Shown here one piece after another: positions 35,344-46,855 of a DNA stretch of 64,000 bases. The notes under the pieces were generated by a model that was given only the letters and a program-made list of their open reading frames with translations, was not told the DNA's origin and did not search any database. The translations under genes were made by a program, and so were the position numbers. Positions within the stretch are counted from its first letter, which is position 1. Each line of letters opens with the position of its first letter. The stretch spans positions 13,830,001-13,894,000 of the forward strand of contig CM066990.1 in NCBI GenBank assembly GCA_033977485.1, read 5' to 3'. The DNA comes from Hydrangea macrophylla (lineage: Eukaryota > Streptophyta > Magnoliopsida > Cornales > Hydrangeaceae).

Positions 35344-38225
35344 TGTGGATATCGCATTTTTTCCTACCCACAGCTTTTTTTAAAGATCTTTTCCAATTTC
35401 AAATTCAAAACGAGGCACCACTTAATTTTTAAAAGGAAAATTAAGAAACCATTTTAAGACTAACTGATCTTTTGTGAAACAAAAGATTAACTAGGTCCGG
35501 GAATTATGAAATGAGAGAGGAAGGAGTCCAACGGACTAAAACACCCTCTCTCATCCTATCTCGCAATAGGCCTCTACTCAACATCCTTTGAATCAAATTA
35601 AAAATCTAAGCATGCCATCAACTAATGCATATGTATATATATACATTACAAAAGCATGTCTAAAAGGGTGTAAGATTGCTAACGATAAAATATCATTCAA
35701 AAATCACATAATTCAAGTAGTAAGCAAGATGATGTGCAAATAGGGAACTAGGAAACTTACTCGGGATCCAGCCACGAATTTTTAAATGTGTAATGCATAC
35801 AAAAGAATAAATCCAATGAAAGGGTCTCTAATCACATATACACACTTAAGGAAAAACTTAATTCTAAGGTGTCGTACAAGTAGTCAAAAATCAATAAAAT
35901 TAATAAATGAATAAACTAGAGAGGAGTTTTGAGAAATCATACCTCGATAGCGCTACAAAACAAACGGTTAGTCCACACGCTTTAAACAAGATACATTTAT
36001 TGAATTCCTAAGTAATAAATCCTAACCTAAGATGAATTCTAATTACAAGTATCAGTCTATATGGATGAATGCATATGGATATATGAATATGAACGAGATA
36101 AAGCTATGAACTATTCATTGATTTGGATCATTTAGCCTCTGGATTTAAGCATTAACTAATCATTATTGAAGCACGGTTTGAACCCTAACTCATGAAAATA
36201 TCATTTGAGCCATTATTCACAAGATTGGCCAAAGTTGAAAATTGCTGAGAGCAGATCAGAGGTTCAAAGAAATAAAAGGCATGGTTTCCATGGATTGATC
36301 TTCGTGATTTTTGGATACTAGATGCCTCTGTGAGTCTAGTTTTTAATCTAAAAATAAAATCAAGATTTCAATGGTTAGATCTCTGGGAATTAGACAAATA
36401 CTAGACGTCACTCAGGACTTTATAACTCTCTGTCCAGAGTTTTTGTATGATTTTCTAAAAATAGTAAAAAAAATCAGAAACACTTAGATCTTTCTAGGGG
36501 ACCTCGTTAACACATCAAACTTCATTTAAATAATTATTTGGGGTAAAAAATGTTTGATTAAGGTTCTGATTTACTTATTTCAAAAAGGTGCTGCTGTTCT
36601 GAAACTCTGGACAGATTGTTATTGTTTCCTAAAACTCATGACCAAACCATATACAACATGCAATCTCACTAAAACAGAAATTACAGTGGTAGAACTTTGA
36701 GTTATAGACACTTTCCCATTGGTTTCATTAAGTTCTAACGGTTCGATGTTTAACTAAAAATCTTTGATGAAAAGTGGTTGATGAACTCACTGCATCTTTT
36801 GTTCAAGTTCATCTTTGTTGGTTAACCCCAACTAGTAAACCAAGAAGTTAGGCTTAAACCAAACCACTTCTCCTACCATTTGATGGTCATTGGAGACTAA
36901 GGACATTTATTCTTGTGGATTTTAATAAAGTATGAAGAGACTTCATAAAACCTCAACACAATGAATCTAAACCATGAATATAGGTTTAGACTCAAATTAT
37001 TCCTCCTACCATTTGATGGTCATTGGAGACTAAGGACACTTAAACTTGTGGATTTTAATGAAGTATGAAGAAACTTCATAAAACCTCAAAATAATGATTT
37101 CAAACTATGGTAAAAGTTGAAACTCATTAACTCAATACACTAATATCAACCTTAATCCCCTCATAAGTCATGAGTTTATAAGAGTACTAGGGGTTTTTTT
37201 AAAAAAAATTCAAGTAAGACATTGAAAGTCTTATGAATCTTAAGAAATAAACATAATCAAGAGGAAGGAGACCAAAGTTCTACTTCAAGATTTATTTAAG
37301 CTTTAAAACCTAAGCTATTTTGATCCAAACTCATGAAATGAAAGTTCAATCACAATATTGGTGGTGTGTGATGAAATGGGGTAGGAAGAGAGTTTTTGAA
37401 AATGTGTAAAGAGCCTAAAAGAATCTAAATATTGTGATTGAACTACTAAATAAACTAATTACTCTAGAGTTTACCTCTAATTATCCTCAACTCTTTTGTT
37501 GCTTTGGGACCTTCCAAATGATGATCAAGCTCTTCTTCTAGCTCCTTCTTCTAATTCTACTTCTCTCTTAATTTAGAAAGTATTTGAAGGAGGATCAATA
37601 TTGGGATCCTAACATTCTCTATTTCAAGTCAAAAAGAAGATCCCTTGAAATGGGATATTCACCTCTTTAAATAGGCAAACTTTGAGAGGGTATTCTAGTA
37701 AATTCACAGCAAAAAATCCTAATTCGGATGTCCTTTTAAGGGTACAAGCGTACTATCTTATAGCTGGCAGTCACAAAAACGCGGCACTCACTGGAAATGG
37801 AAGTGGCACTTGGTGAGTTCTGGAACGGCACTTAATGAACGTCGCAACGGCATTCAATGATTGTCGCGCCGGCATTCAGACAATGCCGCGGACAACTCCA
37901 GGGACTGCCGCTTTCTATGGAAATCCAATTTTTCACGGCATTTGGTAAAATTCACGGCATTTACTAAATGCCGTCCGGCACTCCATAGAGTGCCGCAACG
38001 GCAGCCCGTGACTGCCGCAACCCTCACCATGTGCCATTTTCTCATATTTTCCTTTTTTCTCTCTTTTTCTTCTTCTCTCTCTTTTTTTTGTCTTGAATTG
38101 AAAGAGCATTCGGAAGAGCTTGAATCACCTTTGGAAGTCCTAGATTAGTCGGCATTTGTCATCATCAGATCTTAGAGGTAATACTCCCCTAAATTCGGCG
38201 TTAGGTCAAAATTGGGGTGTCTACA
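35344..38225 (-). repeat. Ogre-2 5' LTR (2.9 kb)
   Basis: + strand TGTGGATATCGC ... GGGGTGTCTACA. The TATA box is at 37665-37674 (minus CTATTTAAAG). Upstream of it is a dense array of CGGCACT/AGTGCCG-type motifs at 37780-38020. An internal duplication CCATTTGATGGTCATTGGAG occurs at about 36877 and 37009. There is no ORF. Confidence 0.85.
37780..38020. repeat. CGGCA/TGCCG degenerate palindrome array in Ogre-2 LTR
   Basis: At least 14 CGGCA or TGCCG pentamers in about 240 bp, many as inverted pairs (CGGCACTCCATAGAGTGCCG near 37975-37995; GCCGGCATT ... AATGCCG). It sits 100-350 bp upstream of the LTR TATA box. The GC content contrasts with the AT-rich flanks. Confidence 0.85.
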
Positions 38226-39006
38226 AATATATAAGGGTTGTGTAACAAAAGGTGAGGGATTCATTGCCAAGCTTCAAGATTCAATTCATCTAAACACACC
38301 CAATAGCTTATAAGACCTTACAAATACATATGTATTAGCATTAACATCATAAAAGCGCAATGTTATTGAAATGTGTGTAACTCTAGAGACTTGGGGATAA
38401 AAGTATGCATAAAATAATATAAAACATACTATGAATATGCACTTTCTACATCTAATCACACCCCCCCCCCCCTAACTAGCTCATTGCTAGTCCCTAGCAA
38501 TGTAGTGAACTAAAGTAAAGTTTATTTAAACTCTAAAAACTAAATTAAAAATAAAAGAAACAAAAATCCTAACTCACTTTTACAGGAATCGCGATTGCAT
38601 TTAGCAAATACAGCAAGCCTTTAAACCCCCAGGTTTCCCCTAGTGTACGACTATTGTCTCGTGAGGGTTTACACTGAATCTACCCACAAAATTCATGTCT
38701 ATAGTTCTCATTTAAATCTTTCAAGAAAGCTCTCTTTCCTATATCAATGCAATTATGCTCAACAATTATGAAATTCTCTAATATTACAACACTCACATCA
38801 TAGTTAATCTACTATCAAATTTATTAGAATGCTCAGCAATTTTTCTGCAACTTCACATCTTCTCCAATCTTCATGACTCATCCCTCTTTCTTTCTATTTT
38901 TTTTTCTTACAGCTTTTTTTATTATTATGTTTTTTTTTCACTTCTTTTCTTTGGTTTTTTTTTTCAATTCTCTTTTCTTCACATGACGTATTTTTTGTCA
39001 AAGCAT
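38226..39006 (-). mobile_element. Fragment of another Athila-like element (LTR start plus 3' internal)
   Basis: 38226-38460 ends, on the minus strand, with an LTR-like start TGTGATTAG preceded by a polypurine run of 12 G. 38480-38700 is homologous to family B internal sequence near 44695-44940 (shared AGTCCCTAGCAAT and GAATCGCG(A/G)TTGCATTTAGCAAA). It is cut on the left by the Ogre-2 LTR and on the right by the family A LTR. No ORF. Confidence 0.6.
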
Positions 39007-40342
39007 TGATCAGGAGAGAACAAATCCTAATTATACGCCTTAACGCGCATTTGTTAGTACTTTGTATCCTGTTTTGTGTATTTTTACTTTGTTTTCTAAT
39101 TTTTTGACAGGTTTTGGAAGAAAACAAGTATTCCAGGCTAAACATGGTGAAAAAGCAGAAGAAAAGAAGCTGAAAAAGGCATATCACGCACGTGACCTGC
39201 TCGCGCGGAATACCTAAACCTCGCTCGCCCAACCTCCCATCATCGGGCTCGCACGGCCCACTCGCGCGACATGTGTAAAATTCAAAGTTACGTATATCAC
39301 TATACTGAAGACTCCTGTGCAAACGAAACTGCCAATTTACGTCCAGACTGTAAAATATAGCAGTTTTAGTGCGTTTCGGGTTAGGAAAGCTTCCAAAACT
39401 TGTTCCAAACTCTATATATACTTTGTTTTTATTCAATTTTTAGGCTAGACTCTAATATACACAACATTACACAACATTAGATACATCCATCTACAACTAA
39501 ACTTTCAGCCATTGAAGAGAGGAAAGCAAGGAGAAGAAGAAGAAGACCAAGGATTTTCATGACCTCCTCCATCAACCTCTTGCCAATCATCGCTTCTATG
39601 GCCAACTAAACCTAGATCTAGAGTTTCAATGAAACCCTAGCCAAGTAATAGGGACTTTTTTTATGTTTTTATTTTAGTTTTATTATGTATGGATGATGAT
39701 TACATGTTTAGAGGATTTTTTTATAATAAATTGTGCTTCTATTGATTAAATCATTACTTTCAAAATTTATTCTTGTCTTAGATCTATTTTGACTGTGATG
39801 TGTTCAATGGTCTATATTTGCTGTGCTAGCATAGATTATTTACATCTAATGGTAATTAATTGAATTGTGCTATCAAGTATTGGAATAGTCCATGCCTAGG
39901 TTAGACGGATTATGCCACAACCCTAGTTTAGTGTGGGATAATTAGTGCTAATCGACGATGGATTATGTTGGTGCTTGAACCATGGTTATTTTCTTGATGG
40001 AGGAATTGGGCTTGTAGCTACAATTCTCCATTATCATCCAACTTAATAAGCTAATCGAATGCATAAATACCCTTATTATGAAGCTAGTGGTGGATTTGCA
40101 ATCCTAGGATCCCTAAACATATTTATAAAAATAATTTTAAATCACTTTCATAGTTTAGATTTATGTTCATTAGTCTTATTAGTTTAATTAAAATTCAAAT
40201 CAACTTCCATTTTCATAATTAATTAGATTTAGGTTTTAAAATTAAGAGCTATAGTAATTCAATCTCTAATGTTCGACCTTTACTTACACTACTACAAATC
40301 TTTAGAAAAGTAAAGTACACTTTTTATATCTTGATATTGACA
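39007..40342 (+). repeat. Family A LTR (+), 1.34 kb
   Basis: TGATCAGG ... TTGATATTGACA, homologous to 60677-62011 (inverse) and 2392-3606. The TATA box is at 39411-39420. The CG-rich cluster at 39184-39270 is visibly eroded (e.g. CGCGCG to CACGCA). The five bases after it (ACATC) match the start of the family A internal region, so it is a 5' LTR whose element was lost at 40348. Confidence 0.85.
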
Positions 40343-40347
40343 ACATC

Positions 40348-40444
40348 CATTGACCATATCACAGTCAAAATAGATCTAAGACAAGAATAAATTTTGAAAG
40401 TAATGATGTAATCAATAGAAGCACGATTTGTTCTCTCCCGATCA
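40348..40444 (-). repeat. Family A 3' LTR, mostly deleted
   Basis: 40348-40433 matches the middle of the full LTR (61208-61290). It then jumps to the terminal TTCTCTCCCGATCA. About 700 bp are missing, with a short ATTT-type repeat at both deletion ends in the intact LTR. Confidence 0.8.
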
Positions 40445-42818
40445 CATCCCCAAACCTACATTTTGCTAGTCCTCGAGCAAAATTAAAAATAAAACTAAAC
40501 TACTAATAAAATACTACTCCATTGTCGTATGAGTCGCGATTGCATTTAGCGTATGCAATAAGCCTTTTAAACCCTTAGGTGTCCCTAGTCGGATGAGTGA
40601 AATATCGTGAGGGTTCTCATCAACAAGTCACCCACAACCAACTTTATTAACTTGTAAATTAAAAAAGTTTTATTAACAACGAAAAACTAATAGTCAATAC
40701 TCCTTATCATACAACAATGATTTGAAATAGAATAACCAACAAGAAGAACGGAGTCAAATGTCCACTTACGTCATGAAAAACAATCATAAGCACATGCATC
40801 ATATAAATCAATAGAGTTTCTCATAAACTTGCACGTGTGTGATGTGGTAGCCAAATGAACACGCGCTTGTCATGAACTTGGAATATAATTTAGATAACCA
40901 TCCAACTATGCTTTGATTACAAATCTCACAATGTTAATTACACTCTCAAATAAAACATTCAGAACATGGGTAATCTCTTTAATATATGTGAGCAAAGGAA
41001 CTATGTTTTCAAAATGAGAAATGTTCACATATGTATCGAAAAAGACGCATGACACGAAAGAACAATAGTCTCATGGATTGGACGCCAATAGTCAAGAAAA
41101 AATAATTATTACCACGTTTTAATCTCCTCCCATCGTTTACATATCCAAACCATATTTTCTACGTTCAACTAGGACTTTTCAACGGTTGTAACGTGGCTTG
41201 GGCAGTGAAAAATGATAGAAAAGATTGAATTAGGATAATGGTGAACTCTTTCAGTGGTGAACTCCAAGTTTGTCAAGTTGGAGCAAAAATAGGATAATGG
41301 TGATTAAAAGAAAAGGGAGATTTTAATGGCTCAAAAGGGCAAACTAAGGAAATTTTATCACTTTTTTTTTTCGGTCGGTGGTGAACAAAGAGGGCCTACC
41401 ATCATTTCTTAGGGTGATATGGTTCTTCAATATTTACAACGGATGATTATTTAGTATGGTAGCAAATATTTTAACTTGACTATCAACCAAAACAAGAATA
41501 ATGAGACTAAACAACGAGTTAATGCGCTATTTCAATGAAATTCAACAAACATAATGTGTATTTACAACCCTCTAAAAAGAAATGATAGGCTCAAAAGCTC
41601 ACTGGGTTTAGTCTCCACCTTATGTTATCTAGAAATCCGAATTATATTATCGTTCACATCAAACATGTCTTCAAGTGACTACGTGCAGTGCATAGGTTTA
41701 TGTGCAAATCTATGATATAAAACTACGATTCGAATGATACATATCCTAAACGTCGCATCATGACTTCAGCAAATGTTTAACCACATCTTTCCTTGTTTAC
41801 CATTCTATAACAATCCATGTTACATAAAAAGAAGTATCGAATCAAGATTGCAAAAATGTTGGTAACATCATTTATTTAAGCACAAGTATCAAATTTTTTT
41901 TTAAATGTGCATAATAATGTGCATGGGAGTGCATACCCCCAAACCTAAACCTTTTATTGTCCCCAATAAAACAATAGAATGAAAGAAAGGAGAGTACGTA
42001 AGAAAGGAACGATAGTACCTAGATCTCGGCAACCAGAAACGGGTGAATATGTATGAATATCTCTATAAAGGTCAATGCTCCAACGGAGTGACTAATTCAC
42101 CTGTCAATACTTGACAAAAGAAAAATAAAAGCAACAGAAGAACTATAATAACTAATATATATAATAATTTTTTTTTCAATAGAAGTTAAACTAGAATTAA
42201 GAGAAGTAAGAAAACAAAAAAAATAATCAAAACAAAGAAGAACATAAGTATAAACATACGTAAGAGAACAAACAGAAAAGATAAAACAACTGACCAGGTT
42301 CGGGGGAAAAGAAGGTAAAAGAACAGAGAGAAAAATCACAAAAATCCACCCGCGCGCGAGCGGGTCGCGCGAGTGACCTTCGCGCACACAGACCCCTCTG
42401 CGAGGAGAAGCTGAGGCTGCTTTTTAGTTTCATTAAAAATATTTTCTAAGGCACAGGCTCGCGCGAGCAAGCCGCTCGGGCGAGTACCCTTGCACGCGTG
42501 ATTTGAAGCGCGAGCAGATGCTGAGGCTATATATAATAAACTATGAAAATTTTTCTCCAAAGGGAAGTATCGCGCGAGCGGGCCGTGCGAGCGGGTCACG
42601 CGCGCGACTTGGTCTTTTCCTCTTTCTTTCCTTTTTTCATGTAAATAAGTTTAAAATAAATTAACCCCGACCCCCAAACCTGTCAAGTAAACTCCAAAAA
42701 CTGATCAAAATGACCCAAAAACCATCAAAAATAAGAAAAATAGACGAATTAAAGCTTGGGTTGCCTCCCAAGAAGCACTGCCTTTTATGTCTTCAACTAG
42801 ACTGTTCTAGCTCAAGAC
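40445..42818 (-). mobile_element. Family A 3' internal non-coding region
   Basis: Inverse counterpart of 1-2391. No supported ORF. It has CGCGCGAG-type clusters at 42350-42388, 42458-42515 and 42570-42608. The polypurine tract is at its left end (minus AGGTTTGGGGATG). Confidence 0.75.
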
Positions 42819-43056
42819 TCATGGAGGCCGTAACTCGGACTGTGAACCCTTGACGGTATTAGGAAGATTCCGGTGAAAAGCAGAAAGAATGTCGTTTTGA
42901 GTTAATTCATTCAACGATTCACCTTGATCATGTTCAAAATGATTTCTTACCTTCCGAGTAAATTCATCATTAGGATCCGTATTATTCAAATTCATCCGCT
43001 CATTACTTACTATATTATTCTCCTCACTCATTTTCAATTGTTTAGTAGGTTCAATT
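42819..43056 (-). pseudogene. C-terminal tail of family A gag-protease ORF
   Basis: This 79-codon segment begins inside the CAATT target duplication and continues in exactly the frame of the protease ORF that stops at 57743. Family B therefore split one reading frame. The residues (e.g. KMSEENNIVSNERMNLNN; ESLNELTQNDILSAFHRN) are acidic and Asn-rich and match no domain I recognise. In an autonomous Athila the RT would follow, but here a stop and non-coding sequence do. Confidence 0.7.
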
Positions 43057-44688
43057 TGACACAACTAAATAGTTATGCGCTCTTGTGCAACACCCAAGTG
43101 TAGGTGATCGTGCAAGTAATACTGGATAAGTCCAGGTCGATCCCACAGGGAAGGTGTTAAACTAATTACTTAGATTATTCTCAAAAAAATAAAATAAAAT
43201 TCAATATTTTAAGGGAAAGCAAACTAATTTAACAACTACTACAAGTAAAGCAATTAAACTAGATTACCTAATTACTGACTAATTAACTAAAGCTATAATT
43301 TAAAATGTGTTTGTTTCTTAATTAAAAGGAATATTGGGAGTACACGAATCCACCGCAACCTAGCCATCTACCATGCAATTACATTGAAGATCGATGGAGC
43401 ACACTTTCTACAGTATTCCGTATTCCTCTTAAGATAAAGAATCTATAATCCTTTCATGGCCGGGACTATATCATCACATTTACGTTTGAAATACATAAAA
43501 GCGGTTTAAATCAATAGTTTAGACTCTCACCTACAATGGCATTAGCATTGAGGGTGGTTTGCAAAATATATTGAAGAAAAATGCCTCAAGACTTTAGGTT
43601 TAAAGACTGTTTTGACAAACTGAGCATTTGGGGACAGTTTGATAACGAATCAGTAAAGCAGAAAGTCCAGGAATACTGCATAGAATGTTCTCAAGAATTA
43701 GAATGTTCGATCGATCGACGCGCTTTCGATCGATCGAATATCTTCATCTCTCAATCGATCGAACTAACTTCGATCGCTCGACAATGTCTCTGTTTTGATC
43801 GATCGAACATATTCGGTCGATCGAACACAGAAATTAATCTGCTGCATGGCAGAGGCCTGAGATCACGGTTTCATCGTGATCTCCCAACCCGGGGACTACT
43901 CAGACATCGTCTGGAGTGTCACAAATTTGTTCTTAACATAAATATTCATTAAGGTTGCGTTTGGTTGAGATTTAAGCATTAAAACTATGAAAAACTATGG
44001 TTTATCCACTACCAACAAGTAAAACTATGATCTATTCAGATTTAAACTATGTAAGCTACTAACAGAATGTAAACAAAACTGATATAATAAAACCTGGAAC
44101 GAACGAGCTATTAATAACCTTTAAACTTCACTTGAATTCAATGTTCAATCACCAAAACCTACAAGAATCAAAGTAGAACACTCTCTCTCTATGTAAAAAA
44201 ACTGATAAAATGTAAAGTAGCCCCCTCCTAGACGTACACAATATGAGTTTTTATAGTAACAACCTAATGCTAGGGTTCAACATGCATTCTGCTGCGTGCG
44301 CGTAAAAATCTGATAAAAGGCATGTTCGATCGATCGAACAATTCTCGATCGATTGAACTCTTGGGGACTTCGATCGCTTGAACTTATCTCGATCGATCGA
44401 AACTTCGATCGATCGAATGGTCTTCAATCGCTCGAACTCTATATTTCAGCTTTAACATGTCTTCTTTAGAATTCAGCATTTCCCTTCATCGTTATCTTTC
44501 AATTCTTCACACAGCAACTGCAATCTGCACAAATTACAGCTAAAACACACAACTTATCATAGTTTAATCAATATGTGCATAAACTAGCATTGTAATTCAA
44601 ATTGCAGATAAATGGAGGAATTGTAAACTAAATCCATACTTTTTCTTCTTTTAGCACGGTTGTATTTTACAAATACTCCCGCTTGTCA
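43057..44688 (-). repeat. Family B 3' LTR
   Basis: TGACACAAC ... GCTTGTCA. The TATA box is at 44247-44256 (minus CTATAAAAAC). CGATCGATCG clusters lie upstream of it (44325-44437) and about 430 bp downstream of it (43706-43826). Confidence 0.93.
44247..44256 (-). promoter_or_regulatory. TATA box of family B 3' LTR
   Basis: Minus CTATAAAAAC, repeated at 57296-57305 in the other LTR. The palindrome cluster begins about 70 bp upstream. Confidence 0.65.
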
Positions 44689-46855
44689 CAACCCCCAACT
44701 AGCGAGTTGCTAGTCCCTAGCAATAGAGCGAAAATAAAAACAAGCTAAACTATAACTATAACAGAAAAAACTAAAATAACTAAACCAGACTACTAAACTA
44801 ACATAACAAGAAAGAAAACTATCTAACTCACTTTCGCAGGAATCGCGGTTGCATTTAGCAAATGCAGCAAGCCGTTAAACCCCTAGGTTCCCCCTAGTGG
44901 ACGAGTGCTGTCTCGTGAGGGTTTGAAGTGAATATACCCATAAAATACTCTAATTTTAAGCTCCAAAAAGATATAGAATAACTTTTAAACATTCCCCTTT
45001 TATTCAACTATTGATTTAGCTCTACAAAACACATCATCCTCATTCCAACCATGAAAGAAATGCACATGTTCCTCATGTCACCAAGATAAAAATAACATAC
45101 GCGTCACATCCATGTATCCGTGTGTATGTGAAATTAAACTATCATACTCTCAGAACTCGTAGTTTCAACTCAATCCTCACATAGTTATTACACTCACAAA
45201 TGAACATCTCACAGAAACTTGGTGAATAATAGTCGCACACGGTACAAAAGCTTTGATAGGAGTGATTTTTCGGATACTAATGCTTTCATACTCGACTCTA
45301 TAAAAGACGAACATTTTAGAGTGTATAGTCTCATGAAAGGAATACTACTTATTAGAGGAGCGAAATACTGTGGATAACTCAACTTACACTTTCATGTTTA
45401 AACTAAGTTATAGAGAATCATTAAGGCTTTGACTTTTCAGAATTTTTTTATTTAGTGGGATAGAAATGAAAGGGTAAGAACTTGCACATCTTTATCATGT
45501 GACTGCATTTAGCAATTTCTTTACTTTCCTCCAACCATCCTCTCCATACATATCATCATTCATTTCATTTATTTATTTATTTATTTTTATTTTTAATAAC
45601 ATCTTCTCCTTTCCTCAAATTTTTTTAACTATATATATGCAGTCCTTCTCACCACTATTCCCTCCTTATACTTCAACAATTTAATTACATTGGGTGTGCA
45701 ATGGGGTGTATTTAGGTCAAGGTATAAAGTTAGGAACTTAGAATTTCATATGGTTTCGGCATGATTTATTAGGCGAGGGGTTAAGAACAACACATATTCA
45801 GAGATGTCAATATAGGTAAATGGAAAGGTAAGGAGTAAACAACGATGGCTTAAATCATTTTATGAACTTCTTAATTTTTAACACTTAAATGTTCATTGAG
45901 TCTAATTGGTAAATCCTGAACGTTCTCCTCTAACAAGCAGCCAAAATGAAGAAATAGAGACTAGTCAACGAATTTTAATCGGCATTTTCAATGAAAACAA
46001 TTCGAACTTGATGTGATAATTCCCTCGGAATTGAAGATTGGATTCAAAAGCTCACTAAGGGTAACTAGTTTTCACTACTTCATTCTTTAAAGCACAAAAG
46101 TCGTATTAACTCTTGTTTAAAGTTTTCTGCATAGCTATTAATAAGTGCAACTGATTTGGATACAGGAATGGTCAACATATGCATTTATCCTAGAGAACTT
46201 AGAAAAACGCATGAACTTAATTCATAAAAGGATGAGAATAAAATGGTTGTGTCATTACTTGACAACAGCTAAATAGAAGTGAAAATTTAAAATTATTCTA
46301 CCCATTTAATACAAAGACTTGGTTAATAGTTTGAAAATTTTGAAATTTTGTATTTTAAATTTGTTTTGAAATCGAAATTTTAATAATAATGGAGATTGTA
46401 TGATGTTTGCCAATAGATAAAGTGGTCCAGATTGCTACGTAGAAAATATGCACAGGTGATTATCTATCTATATCCCACTCCCAACTGAAAATCGCAATGA
46501 CCTCAGCAAGTGATTTTCAAAATAGATAGAGAGATAGCACCTGAAATACATCATAAGCATCGTAACAGTAACAACCTGTATAGAAAGCATACATACTCCA
46601 AGCAGCCAAGATCAAATAGATAGGAAATATATTGCATCAGATCCAAACATAAAATAGAATACATCACTAAAAATATAGGAAAGTGAACGAACAGAACAAC
46701 GATAATAAAATATCTCAATATGCCGTACAAACAAAAATCCAAACTATCCAAACCAACCAACAACATAAACAATAACCCAACAATGTCCAAAAATGCCCAA
46801 CAAACAACCCAGAATATACTAAACCAACCAAAAATACATAAACAAAACCAACAGA
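44689..46855 (-). mobile_element. Family B 3' non-coding region with polypurine tract
   Basis: The polypurine tract (minus AGTTGGGGGTTG) abuts the LTR at 44689-44700. The rest is AT-rich without a supported ORF. Hydrophobic short frames (e.g. 46790-46551) reflect GT-rich composition just downstream of the env-like ORF. Confidence 0.65.

Larger units (their letters stand above)
31583..38225 (-). mobile_element. Ogre-2 element with large internal deletion
   Basis: A full 5' LTR (35344-38225), PBS, leader and gag start are joined at about 33796 to a 3' LTR (31583-33795) that has lost its first ~0.7 kb. All of pol is gone. The element can only be a relic. It is homologous to the + strand LTR at 12088-14344. 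Confidence 0.8.

Noticed and set aside
38894..39436. 180-aa minus-strand frame
   Set aside because: It runs across the boundary between an Athila fragment and a family A LTR, and its twin (61583-61921) lies in the LTR alone.
43706..43826. Regularly repeated CGATCGATCG units as a CRISPR-like array
   Set aside because: Units are degenerate palindromes with very short unequal gaps inside a plant LTR. There are no unique spacers of constant length and no cas genes.
43581..43952. 123-aa open frame across the palindrome cluster (and its twin at 56630-57001)
   Set aside because: It lies on the strand opposite to the element, its repeated DRSN-like residues come from the 4-bp CG periodicity, and it has no homology signal.
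46551..46790. Hydrophobic 79-aa frame after the env-like ORF as a membrane protein
   Set aside because: Different frame from the env-like ORF, and GT-rich DNA yields hydrophobic residues in all frames. Kept only as a composition remark.
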